Made by a program: the position numbers and the translations under genes. Below the pieces are notes generated by a model that was not told the origin of the DNA, ran no database searches, and saw nothing but the letters and a program-made list of their open reading frames with translations. 44,213 bases of DNA from an uncultured Prevotellaceae bacterium (GTDB lineage: Bacteria > Bacteroidota > Bacteroidia > Bacteroidales > Bacteroidaceae): contig CAMIYC010000027.1 in the NCBI GenBank assembly GCA_946402905.1, positions 1 through 44,213 on the forward strand. Reading direction: 5' to 3'. Positions 8,089 through 15,235 of the stretch are shown here, one piece after another; positions within the stretch are counted from its first letter, which is position 1; the number at the start of each line of letters is the position of its first letter.

Positions 8089-8352
8089 CTAATCAAACAA
8101 TTTCTTCCATATCCATAGGACAGAAACCGCCCCTATGACACAGAAGACAAAATTGGTGAGATATCCTTTCCCAAGCAGTTCTATATCCAGTATGTGACTG
8201 ATGAAAGTCCCGGCATAACTGCCTATGATGCCTATTACAAGATTCATGCAGCACCCTTTTCCTTCGCCGCTCATAATGTGATTGGCGATATAGCCGACAA
8301 GTATGCCTGTAAGTATAGGCCAAGCCGTGAAATCAGCAATATGTCCTAACAT
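8089..8352 (-). CDS. Second GlsB/YeaQ-like small membrane protein
   Basis: An 87-residue protein with three predicted membrane segments (about residues 10-25, 36-56 and 65-82). It resembles the product of 3520-3756: ILVGYIANHIMSGEGKGCCM parallels ILAGFLANKIMGRSGGLLWN, and the last helix ends with VLWIWKKL. A Cys-Cys pair in the loop is distinctive. It starts 24 bases after the GH2 stop and ends 46 bases before the GH43 start, so it probably sits inside a hydrolase operon, an unusual place for this stress-linked family. Function is unknown. Confidence 0.82.
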   Translation of the reverse strand: MLGHIADFTAWPILTGILVGYIANHIMSGEGKGCCMNLVIGIIGSYAGTFISHILDIELLGKGYLTNFVFCVIGAVSVLWIWKKLFD

Positions 8353-8375
8353 ATACGTCCGTATTTAAAATTATA

Positions 8376-10187
8376 CTATTCTTTCCCTTCGTACCACTTC
8401 TTCAGTATGTAGAAAGCTTTCTTCTTCTGTCCGTCATCACTGAAGAGCCCCTTGCGGTTGTAATAATCCTGCACACCAGGCAGCAGGCGACGAGGCGAGC
8501 GGAAATCTTTCAGGATCCAAGGCGTCGTTCCCACCAGGCCATCGATTTTGTCGAGCATGGCTGTATTTTCGATATATAGGTTCTCCTGAAACTCTTCGGT
8601 GAATCTCTGGTTCTTCGCCCCATGCATGCCCGCCTTGGCTCCACCACCAAACTCGCTGATGATGACAGGCTTGTCGTAGGGTATTTCCCATGTCATCTTC
8701 GCAGCATCGTTTACGTCACGATACCATCCGATGTACTGGTTGAACGAGATGACATCGACGTATTCATTCATGTTATCCTGCAACCTGTTGTGATAGTTTG
8801 CAGCCGAGAGCACTTCCATGGCCATCGACACCAGCCGGGTAGAGTCCATCCCGTGAGCCTGTTTCGATAACCGGCTGAGGAATCTGTCGCGCTCGGCCGA
8901 ATGAGGAGTCTCGTTTGCGATAGACCAGATAATGACATTGCATCGGTTCTGGTCACGTCGTATCATATCGTTGAGCTGGTGGCTCGCATTGTCGAATGTG
9001 GCATCATTGGTCCAGTCGATCGTCCAATAGACTGGAATCTCCGACCACACCATGATTCCCATGCGCTCGGCCTCGCGCACCATATATTCATTATGCGGAT
9101 AGTGAGCCAGCCGTACGAAGTTGCAGCCCAGTTCCTTCGCCCATGAGAGCAGTGTATGGGCGTCGCTGGTGCTGTTGGCCCTTCCACCTCCATAGGGTTT
9201 CTCCTCATGGATACTGATACCTCGCAGGAAGACAGGTTGTCCGTTGAGCAACAACTGCTTGCCACGAGTGGTGATGGTGCGGAAACCGATGCTGTCGGCC
9301 ATGCAATCGCTGGCAGGAGTGCCTTCGCCAAGGCTCAGCTCCACACGATAGCGCTTTGGATTCTCGGGAGACCACAATTGCAGCTTCTTGGTTTTCAGCC
9401 GTGCCGTGACACATCCCCCGGCATCAGTGACTACGGTTTGCTTCACTTTTAGCTCAGGGATGGCGAGGGTCACCCGATGGCCTGCCTCCCTGCAACTCAA
9501 CTGGAGCGAGAAATTCAGCATCTTCTGGTTCTCGCGGTCGAGTTGCAGCGAATAGTTTTCTATATAAGTCTCAGGCACATCGACCAGCATCACGTCGCGT
9601 GTGATGCCGCCGTAGTTCCACCAGTCGAAAATGAGTGTGGGCACATTCTCCCGGCTCCGCTTGTTATCTACTTTCACTACCACGAAGTTTTCGCCCTCAT
9701 GGAGCAGGTCGGTCACGTCGAAGTTGAAGGGTGTGAAACCGCCTACGTGTTTACCCACTTCATGCCCGTTGACAAAGACGATGGCCTCGTAGTTGACAGC
9801 ACCGAAATAGAGCAGTGTGCGGCGACCGGACTTCGGTTGATATTCGAACGATTTTTCAAACCACACCGTACCCTCGTAGAAGAAGAGCCGACGGTCCTGT
9901 GTGTTCCAGTCCGAAGGAATCTGCATCCGGTCAGACTGGTCAAAATCATACTCCACCAGGTCTTCCGGTTTCTGTGGTTTGGCATTCTTGAAAAAACCGT
10001 TTCGGATTATCTCGCGCCGGTAGCCGTAGTAGCCCGTCTCCTGCACATCAACGATATAGCGCCACTCTCCATTGAGAGATACCGTATTCCGGTTCAACAC
10101 GTTGCCCACCAAGGGTACCATCTTCGCCTCTTCGGCATGTGCTGCCATCGCGACCATCAAGGCCAAGGCTATCAGTATTTTTTTCAT
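8376..10187 (-). CDS. Secreted GH2 glycoside hydrolase, probable beta-glucuronidase
   Basis: A 603-residue exported enzyme (signal peptide about residues 1-18, ending AAHAEE). Domains in order: GH2 jelly-roll (about 30-190), Ig-like sandwich (190-290) and TIM barrel (290-600). The barrel has FVRLAHYPHNEYMVREAERMG, the acid/base Glu in IWSIANETP, and the nucleophile Glu in KPVIISEFGGG. Near the C-terminus YNRKGLF gives the N-x-K motif known to contact the carboxylate of glucuronides in GH2 beta-glucuronidases, followed by a K-K-K-A-F-Y-I-L-K-K-W segment similar to the E. coli enzyme. Beta-galactosidase is the main alternative. It leads the minus-strand cluster, and the released glucuronate could feed UxuA/UxuB encoded at 39047-41870. 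Confidence 0.88.
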   Translation of the reverse strand: MKKILIALALMVAMAAHAEEAKMVPLVGNVLNRNTVSLNGEWRYIVDVQETGYYGYRREIIRNGFFKNAKPQKPEDLVEYDFDQSDRMQIPSDWNTQDRRLFFYEGTVWFEKSFEYQPKSGRRTLLYFGAVNYEAIVFVNGHEVGKHVGGFTPFNFDVTDLLHEGENFVVVKVDNKRSRENVPTLIFDWWNYGGITRDVMLVDVPETYIENYSLQLDRENQKMLNFSLQLSCREAGHRVTLAIPELKVKQTVVTDAGGCVTARLKTKKLQLWSPENPKRYRVELSLGEGTPASDCMADSIGFRTITTRGKQLLLNGQPVFLRGISIHEEKPYGGGRANSTSDAHTLLSWAKELGCNFVRLAHYPHNEYMVREAERMGIMVWSEIPVYWTIDWTNDATFDNASHQLNDMIRRDQNRCNVIIWSIANETPHSAERDRFLSRLSKQAHGMDSTRLVSMAMEVLSAANYHNRLQDNMNEYVDVISFNQYIGWYRDVNDAAKMTWEIPYDKPVIISEFGGGAKAGMHGAKNQRFTEEFQENLYIENTAMLDKIDGLVGTTPWILKDFRSPRRLLPGVQDYYNRKGLFSDDGQKKKAFYILKKWYEGKE

Positions 10188-10349
10188 TGTAAATTGATTA
10201 TTGCTTTTCTTTTTTTGTCATACATCAAAGTCGGGTGTAAAGATACATAAAAAAATGGAAATATATGTCTGTTGGCACCTAAAGAATAAATTATTCTTAA
10301 TGCTTATCAACTGCTGCCGCCCCCAAATATTACAATATCATTTCAGAAA

Positions 10350-10432
10350 TGTCACAGTATGGTAACACTCTTGCCTGTAACAGGATTTTAATATCAGTGT
10401 AACGTCGATGTAATATAAATGTTAAACCTTTG
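10350..10432 (+). promoter_or_regulatory. PHO-box-like 11-bp direct repeats before the phosphate transporter
   Basis: TGTAAC (10398), TGTAAT (10409) and TGTTAA (10420) start exactly 11 bp apart; another TGTAAC starts at 10376, 22 bp before the first. A second pair, TGTCAC (10350) and GGTAAC (10361), is also 11 bp apart. PhoB-type regulators bind 11-bp direct repeats of the TGTCA type. The array ends at AACCTTTG (10425-10432), a one-mismatch -7 box, so a bound activator would replace the -33 element. The start ATG is at 10457. Assignment to PhoB is inference. Confidence 0.55.
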
Positions 10433-10456
10433 CAGCATTATTACAGAAATCGCTTC

Positions 10457-12166
10457 ATGGAATTAATTATCAACATTTTCTCTCTGATCGGCTCACTGGC
10501 GTTGTTTCTCTTCGGAATGAAAACGATGTCTGAGGGTCTCGAAAAGTTTGCCGGCGACCGCCTGCGTAGTATCCTGGCTGCTATGACGAAAAACCGCGTA
10601 ATGGGTGTACTGACAGGTATTCTCATCACCGCTCTCATACAGTCGTCAAGCGCCACCACGGTGATGGTGGTGAGTTTTGTGAATGCGGGCCTGATGACAC
10701 TGGCACAGTCCATCGGTGTCATCATGGGTGCAAACATCGGTACCACCGTCACGGCATGGATCATTTCCGCCGTCGGTTTCAAGGTCAATATCGCAGCCTT
10801 TGCCATTCCGTTGCTGGCTATCGGCATGCCTCTGATATTCAGTGGAAAAGGTAACAGGAAGAGCGTCGGCGAGTTTATCTTTGGCTTTTCATTCCTCTTC
10901 ATGGGTTTGTCGTTTCTTCAGGAGGCTGCCAATGCCATGAATATCGGCGACATGGTGGCCGGCATGCTCGCGCACGTACCTCAAGATTCATTCTTCACCA
11001 TTATACTCTTCGTCATCGTAGGTGCTTTGGTCACGATGGTGGTGCAGGCCTCTGCTGCTACGATGGCCATCACGCTGATGCTCTTTGGCATGAATATCCC
11101 AGGCTTCGGGTTTGAACAGGCAGCAGCATTGGCCATGGGACAGAACATCGGTACGACGATCACGGCATTCATGGCTTCTCTCACCGCCAATACCCAGGCC
11201 CGCCGTGCCGCCTTGGCACACATGTTTTTCAATGTTTTCGGTGTCGTGGTTTTCCTCATCGTGTTCTATCCCGCTTGTGATGCTGTCAGCTGGTTTGTGG
11301 AAAAAGTGATGGGTGGCGGCAACGACCTCTTCAAGCTCTCTGCCTTCCACACGGCATTCAACATTATCAACACGCTGTTGCTCATCGGTTTTGTCAGACA
11401 GATAGAGGCACTGGTCTGCAAGGTGCTGCCGATGAAAGCTCAGGACGAAGACTACAGGTTGAAGTTTATCAGCGGCGGTCTGCTCTCAACGGCAGAACTG
11501 AGCATCATAGAGGCCCAGAAGGAGATTCACAGTTTTGCCGAGCGCTGCCAGCGGATGTTCGGATTCGTGCCGGAGCTGTTGCAGTTGAATGACGAGGTGA
11601 AATTCAATAAACTATTCTCCCGGATTGAGAAATACGAAAACATCACCGACTCGATGGAGATGGAGATAGCCAGTTATCTCAACAAGGTGAGCAAAGGCCG
11701 GTTGTCGGATGCCTCGAAGAGCGAGATACAGAAAATGCTGAGACAGATCACGGAGCTTGAGTCTATCGGCGACTCAGTCTACAACCTCGGCCGCACCTTA
11801 AACCGCCACCGCATGCACTGCCAGGAGGCCTTCACTGCAGATCAGACCCAGCACATGCTGACGATGATGCAACTCGTAAACGGCGCACTCGACGAGATGA
11901 TGAATCAGATAGACCAGCCTGTGACCAAACAAGGTATCAAGACCTCCATCAACATCGAGCATGAGATCAACAATTACCGCACGCAACTGAAGAACCAGAA
12001 TCTGCACGATGTGAACTCCGGCCTCTACGACTATCAGCTTGGTGTGTTCTATATTGATTTCATTTCAGAGTGTGAGAAACTGGGCGACTATGTGATGAAT
12101 GTAGTGCAGGCTGGAAATAAACGCAACAATGACTATGAGGACATCTCATATAATGTGCAGGGCTGA
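10457..12166 (+). CDS. Na+/phosphate cotransporter with C-terminal PhoU-like domain (NptA/YjbB type)
   Basis: A 569-residue inner-membrane protein from ATG 10457; a TTG at 10430 lies in the promoter. The first ~315 residues hold about eight membrane helices with the inverted Na/Pi cotransporter repeats: the QSSSATTVMVVSFVNAGL motif near residue 65 with GANIGTTVTAW after it, and the second copy QASAATMAITLMLF near 205 with GQNIGTTITAF. The last ~200 residues are helical, E/K-rich and resemble PhoU. The family moves phosphate with Na+, in some cases outward. PHO-like repeats upstream fit phosphate control. No other phosphate gene is adjacent. Confidence 0.92.
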   Translation: MELIINIFSLIGSLALFLFGMKTMSEGLEKFAGDRLRSILAAMTKNRVMGVLTGILITALIQSSSATTVMVVSFVNAGLMTLAQSIGVIMGANIGTTVTAWIISAVGFKVNIAAFAIPLLAIGMPLIFSGKGNRKSVGEFIFGFSFLFMGLSFLQEAANAMNIGDMVAGMLAHVPQDSFFTIILFVIVGALVTMVVQASAATMAITLMLFGMNIPGFGFEQAAALAMGQNIGTTITAFMASLTANTQARRAALAHMFFNVFGVVVFLIVFYPACDAVSWFVEKVMGGGNDLFKLSAFHTAFNIINTLLLIGFVRQIEALVCKVLPMKAQDEDYRLKFISGGLLSTAELSIIEAQKEIHSFAERCQRMFGFVPELLQLNDEVKFNKLFSRIEKYENITDSMEMEIASYLNKVSKGRLSDASKSEIQKMLRQITELESIGDSVYNLGRTLNRHRMHCQEAFTADQTQHMLTMMQLVNGALDEMMNQIDQPVTKQGIKTSINIEHEINNYRTQLKNQNLHDVNSGLYDYQLGVFYIDFISECEKLGDYVMNVVQAGNKRNNDYEDISYNVQG

Positions 12167-12304
12167 AAATGAGATATTGATTTCTATTTCAATATTGATC
12201 GGCCAACGATGAGAGGAAAATTTCAAGGTTGGTGTCGGTCAGCATGCCTGTTGATGACACCTACTTTCTTACTGGAGTGTATGCTTTCCTCAAGTGCCTC
12301 GGCA

Positions 12305-12628
12305 TCAGGACAGGGCTTTTAAACCAATAATGGAGCCAATCAGCGTGGTCAGGAAGAAAAGCCTCCAGAATGTGGCTGGCTCACGGAAGATAAAGATACC
12401 GATAAGAACAGCTCCCACTGCTCCGATACCCGTCCAGACGGGATAGGCTATGCCTAAGGCTATGGTCTGAGTGGCTTTGGCCAGGAGTACCGCACTCAGG
12501 ACATAGAAGACGGCAAAGCCTGCGATCCATGACCACCATTCGCTTCCTGTTACTTCTTTAGCTCTTCCGAGGCAATATGTGAAGCCTACCTCACAAAGCC
12601 CGGCGACAATCAAAATTATCCAATTCAT
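12305..12628 (-). CDS. Small multidrug resistance (SMR) exporter, SugE/Gdx type
   Basis: A 107-residue protein with four membrane helices. The essential SMR glutamate is present in the first helix (IVAGLCEVGFTY, Glu13). The third helix carries GIAYPVWTGIGAVGAVLIGI, closer to SugE/Gdx than to EmrE. SugE-type members export guanidinium; EmrE-type members export quaternary amines. These proteins act as dimers in the inner membrane, often antiparallel. It is a single gene with its own promoter and a structured leader of about 85 bases, which is of interest because many gdx genes in other phyla are under guanidine riboswitches. Substrate is inferred from subfamily resemblance. Confidence 0.9.
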   Translation of the reverse strand: MNWIILIVAGLCEVGFTYCLGRAKEVTGSEWWSWIAGFAVFYVLSAVLLAKATQTIALGIAYPVWTGIGAVGAVLIGIFIFREPATFWRLFFLTTLIGSIIGLKALS

Positions 12629-12646
12629 TTTGTGTTATTGACATAC

Positions 12647-12692
12647 CCGTCAGAGGGCAGCAAGACTCTATCCCGGCGACTCCTTCTGACGG
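12647..12692 (-). ncRNA. Structured 5' leader of the SMR gene (candidate cis-regulatory RNA)
   Basis: On the minus strand CCGTCAGA (12692-12685) pairs perfectly with TCTGACGG (12654-12647), closing a 30-base loop that contains AGGAGTCGCCGGG and GTCTTGCTGCCC. The leader lies between a TACCTTTG promoter box and the ATG. It does not show the conserved sequences I know for guanidine classes I, II or III. It may be an unrecognised riboswitch or a simple hairpin. Confidence 0.4.
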
Positions 12693-12721
12693 CAGACTGA
12701 TGCTTCATGTAAAATCTGATG

Positions 12722-12729
12722 CAAAGGTA
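12722..12729 (-). promoter_or_regulatory. -7 box of the SMR gene promoter
   Basis: TACCTTTG on the minus strand, a full TAnnTTTG match. The predicted transcript starts near 12714, leaving a leader of about 85 bases before the ATG at 12628. A clear -33 element is not seen. Confidence 0.55.
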
Positions 12730-12783
12730 ACAAATTATCTCGTATTAGCACCTTTCCGCCACGGCAATCTGAAAGAAGCACGC

Positions 12784-12821
12784 AAAAAAGCCCCATCCTG
12801 TCTCTCGACATGATGAGGCTT
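12784..12821 (-). terminator. Intrinsic terminator after the blaI-blaR1 pair
   Basis: On the minus strand AAGCCTCATC pairs with GATGGGGCTT (one mismatch), with an inner TGTC/GACA stem, followed by TTTTTT (12789-12784). It lies 56 bases after the stop of the M56 sensor gene. Confidence 0.7.
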
Positions 12822-12876
12822 ACCTATATAGGTGTTACCAAATAAAACTAACCTTTATGATTATATATATTCAAAC

Positions 12877-14565
12877 TTATTGTCCACCCACCTTGGTAGT
12901 AGCGAGCATGCGATGTATGTATGGAGGCATCGTCACACGTCTCAAGCGTGTGTCTTTATCGTGGCCTTCCACATGCATGACAGCATGATCGTTGTCCTGC
13001 ATGACGATTGTCGCATTCATATATTTTGCTTCTGCCCTCTTGCCATCGGTCGTGATTACACAGCTGAAACCACCTCCAGAGTATCGGTATATCGACTCAT
13101 CCTGGTCGGGGGCATACTCAATCGCCATCAACAGATTGTCATTGACCAGAACAAAGGTTTGCGACTTCATGTTGCCGTCAGACGGCTCCTGTTGCCATAC
13201 CCCGTCTAATGGCTTTTTATTGGCATTACCCGCCTCGCAGGCCAGACTGAAAGCCCTCGTCACATCAGCCGGTGGCGTTGCCCTTGACCATTGGTCGGTG
13301 ATCACCTCTCCCTGGGCCAGCGAATTGTCGGTAGTGGATTTATTCCAATCGCACTGGAAAATGTCATCCGTGACAAAGCGGTAGACCAGGGCGTCGCCAT
13401 GTGCGTTGACCAGTGTGCCGTCACGCATCACCACCTCTTCGCCCGAAAAGCCGAAGAAAAAGTTCAGTCCGTCTCTTTTCCTGAAGTGAGGGGAGAAGAA
13501 GGTGTCGTGGTTGTAGAAAGCATACTGCTTGAACGGAGGATATAACTCTTCTGTCGTATTGGCAGGTCTTGTAAAATCCATTGTCCAGCAACCCTCCAGA
13601 GGATGGTGAGACACTATGTAAGAGATATTGGCGCGCACTGCAATGGAGGCGGCAAAGGCTCCCCCCATAACCAGAATACATGCAGCCAGACGTAAATTAC
13701 TGGCAAGACCATTGATTTTCCTATTCATGAAAATGATTCTCTGTTTCAATGATTTTGCTCCAAATGCCGATTGCACCATCAGCCACCTGCTGTTTTGCAC
13801 ACACACTTCGAGCAGACTCATCTGATAACTTCGGCGGTCGATGCCTTCGTCCAGCACATCTGTGTCGACCTCCAGTTCCTGCTGCATTTTCATCTCATTG
13901 AAAAACATCCACACAAAGGGATTGAACCAGTTGAGTGCCACCAATAACAGCAACATGCACAATTTCAGGAAATGGTGGTGACGTATATGAGATTTCTCAT
14001 GTATCAAGGCATAACGTCTGATCTTGTCATCGAGCGAGGATGGCAAGAACACCGAGTTGAAAACAGAGAAGGGAACTCCGTTCTGTGTGGTGTAGACCCC
14101 TACCCCATCTTCTTCCATTTCGAAGAGACTTCTCCTGCGCAGACGCAAGAGCCACAACAACTGTGCCACAAAACTTACGACCACGACCAGCACACCTGCG
14201 GCATAGACACCGGTCAAAAATTTGGTGCTTCTCACCTGCAAGATGTCATCCCAAGGATTGTCTGATGGTTCCATCAATGCAACGTTTTCCTTATAGGGGC
14301 TGTCTGATGCAGCAGGGTCGGAAGCAGTATATGGTTGTGGTGATTGTGAATATCCGCTATTGGTGGCTTTATTGTTGTCGTATTCCTTCACGAGTGTCAG
14401 CGACGTGAAAGAACAGACACTTACCGCCAGTACGGCCGCGAAAATATAGGTCTGTGCCTTGCGTGCTTGGCAGCGCATCCTGATGATCCAATAGTATAGA
14501 GCAAACAGCACGCCGGCCAAAACGATACCCTCTAATGGATGAAATTGCCAGTTCAGGTCTACCAT
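12877..14565 (-). CDS. BlaR1/MecR1-like M56 metallopeptidase sensor with a non-penicillin-binding C-terminal domain
   Basis: Starting at ATG 14565, one base after the blaI stop, the protein has 562 residues; an upstream start at 14598 would overlap blaI. It has about five membrane segments in the first ~330 residues. The zinc protease motif HEKSH (HExxH) is near residue 185, followed by WFNPFVWMFFNEM and the downstream acid in QELEVDTDV, as in MecR1/BlaR1. In this family ligand binding outside triggers cleavage of the partner repressor. After the last helix (ASIAVRANISYIV) the external domain (about 330-562) has no SxxK penicillin-binding motif; instead two repeats beginning HPLEGCW and KPLDGVW suggest tandem lipocalin-like modules. 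The signal sensed is therefore unknown and probably not a beta-lactam. Confidence 0.85.
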   Translation of the reverse strand: MVDLNWQFHPLEGIVLAGVLFALYYWIIRMRCQARKAQTYIFAAVLAVSVCSFTSLTLVKEYDNNKATNSGYSQSPQPYTASDPAASDSPYKENVALMEPSDNPWDDILQVRSTKFLTGVYAAGVLVVVVSFVAQLLWLLRLRRRSLFEMEEDGVGVYTTQNGVPFSVFNSVFLPSSLDDKIRRYALIHEKSHIRHHHFLKLCMLLLLVALNWFNPFVWMFFNEMKMQQELEVDTDVLDEGIDRRSYQMSLLEVCVQNSRWLMVQSAFGAKSLKQRIIFMNRKINGLASNLRLAACILVMGGAFAASIAVRANISYIVSHHPLEGCWTMDFTRPANTTEELYPPFKQYAFYNHDTFFSPHFRKRDGLNFFFGFSGEEVVMRDGTLVNAHGDALVYRFVTDDIFQCDWNKSTTDNSLAQGEVITDQWSRATPPADVTRAFSLACEAGNANKKPLDGVWQQEPSDGNMKSQTFVLVNDNLLMAIEYAPDQDESIYRYSGGGFSCVITTDGKRAEAKYMNATIVMQDNDHAVMHVEGHDKDTRLRRVTMPPYIHRMLATTKVGGQ

Positions 14566-14566
14566 A

Positions 14567-14947
14567 TTATTTAGATTTTGAATGGTTGATGATGTCAAGG
14601 ATATCGCTTATCTCCTTGTCGCTCAGATGCTCTTCCTGGGCAAAGAAAGAGACCATCGAAGACAAGGAACCACCGAAGAAGGAAGTTTTCACATCTGACA
14701 TGAAGTGCCGGAGGTATTCTTCGCGCTTGATGATGGCAGTAAACAAGTGTGCCTTGCCCTTTTTGACACTTGAAACAAATCCTTTCTCACTGAGTATTTT
14801 CAGGAAGGTGAGCAGTGTGGTGGGCGCTGGTTTGGGATCTGGAAGAAGAGACATGATCTCGGATGAATAGCCCTGTGCTCCAGGTAACTGCCAGAGGGCT
14901 TTCATCACTTGGGTCTCTGATTTGGTAAGCTGTTTCTTGTCTTTCAT
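14567..14947 (-). CDS. BlaI/MecI/CopY-family transcriptional repressor
   Basis: A 126-residue winged-helix repressor. LTKSETQVMKALWQLPGAQGYSSEIMSLLP at residues 5-34 and PAPTTLLTFLKILSEKGFVSS at 40-60 (the usual T-T-V-x-T-x-L-x-x-L-x-x-K-G recognition region) are family hallmarks; the C-terminal half is the helical dimerisation part. Its gene is directly followed by the M56 sensor gene, the standard pair in which the sensor protease inactivates the repressor. Three inverted repeats surround its own promoter, so it should repress its own operon. No beta-lactamase or other obvious target gene lies in the operon. Confidence 0.93.
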   Translation of the reverse strand: MKDKKQLTKSETQVMKALWQLPGAQGYSSEIMSLLPDPKPAPTTLLTFLKILSEKGFVSSVKKGKAHLFTAIIKREEYLRHFMSDVKTSFFGGSLSSMVSFFAQEEHLSDKEISDILDIINHSKSK

Positions 14948-14948
14948 A

Positions 14949-14964
14949 TTCTATATTTTTAGAA
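14949..14964. promoter_or_regulatory. BlaI-type operator 1 (next to the blaI start codon)
   Basis: TTCTATATTTTTAGAA, an inverted repeat with TTCTA/TAGAA arms. It is the copy nearest the gene, one base from the ATG, and would cover the leader. Confidence 0.65.
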
Positions 14965-14972
14965 TTACAGCG

Positions 14973-15003
14973 CAAAGATATTCTAAAAAATTAGAATATC
15001 AAA
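14973..15003 (-). promoter_or_regulatory. Promoter of the blaI-M56 operon
   Basis: On the minus strand TTTG (15003-15000), a 19-bp spacer and TATCTTTG (14980-14973). Operator 2 fills the spacer almost completely, so repressor and RNA polymerase cannot bind together. Confidence 0.7.
14981..14996. promoter_or_regulatory. BlaI-type operator 2 (in the promoter spacer)
   Basis: TTCTAAAAAATTAGAA; with its flanks (14977-15000) it forms a perfect inverted repeat with 10-bp arms and a 4-bp centre. It is the most symmetric of the three copies. Confidence 0.75.
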
Positions 15004-15010
15004 CAAAACC

Positions 15011-15026
15011 TTCTAATTTTTTAGAA
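15011..15026. promoter_or_regulatory. BlaI-type operator 3 (upstream of the -33 element)
   Basis: TTCTAATTTTTTAGAA, the exact reverse complement of operator 2. Starts of the three copies are 32 and 30 bp apart, close to three helical turns, so bound dimers would lie on one face of the DNA. Confidence 0.7.
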
Positions 15027-15195
15027 TGTTAACATAAAATAACGGTCGCATAATGCTGGGCTGATTCGATTTTTATTAATTTTGAAATCATAAAAGTGAG
15101 GATCCACAAAAAGGACTGTATGTAGAATCTTTCAAACTTTTATCAACGAGGAGAATAGAATAGACCGTTTCATATTTCAGAAAAGCTCAAATTCA

Positions 15196-15227
15196 TTTGG
15201 CTTTTCGTTCGTTTATTCGTAATTTTG
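15196..15227 (+). promoter_or_regulatory. Promoter of the M18 aminopeptidase gene
   Basis: TTTG (15196-15199), a 20-bp spacer and TAATTTTG (15220-15227). Transcription should start only a few bases before the ATG at 15236, giving an almost leaderless mRNA. Confidence 0.65.
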
Positions 15228-15235
15228 CATTTGTT

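Noticed and set aside
9477..10250. A 257-codon plus-strand frame opposite the GH2 gene
   Set aside because: The minus strand encodes a complete GH2 enzyme with catalytic motifs; the antisense frame has no recognisable domain.
12167..12304. Possible decayed coding fragment on the minus strand after the SMR gene (DAEALEESIHSSKKVGV, then in another frame LEIFLSSLADQY)
   Set aside because: The stretches look protein-like but are short, need a frameshift and match no family I know; too weak to call a pseudogene.
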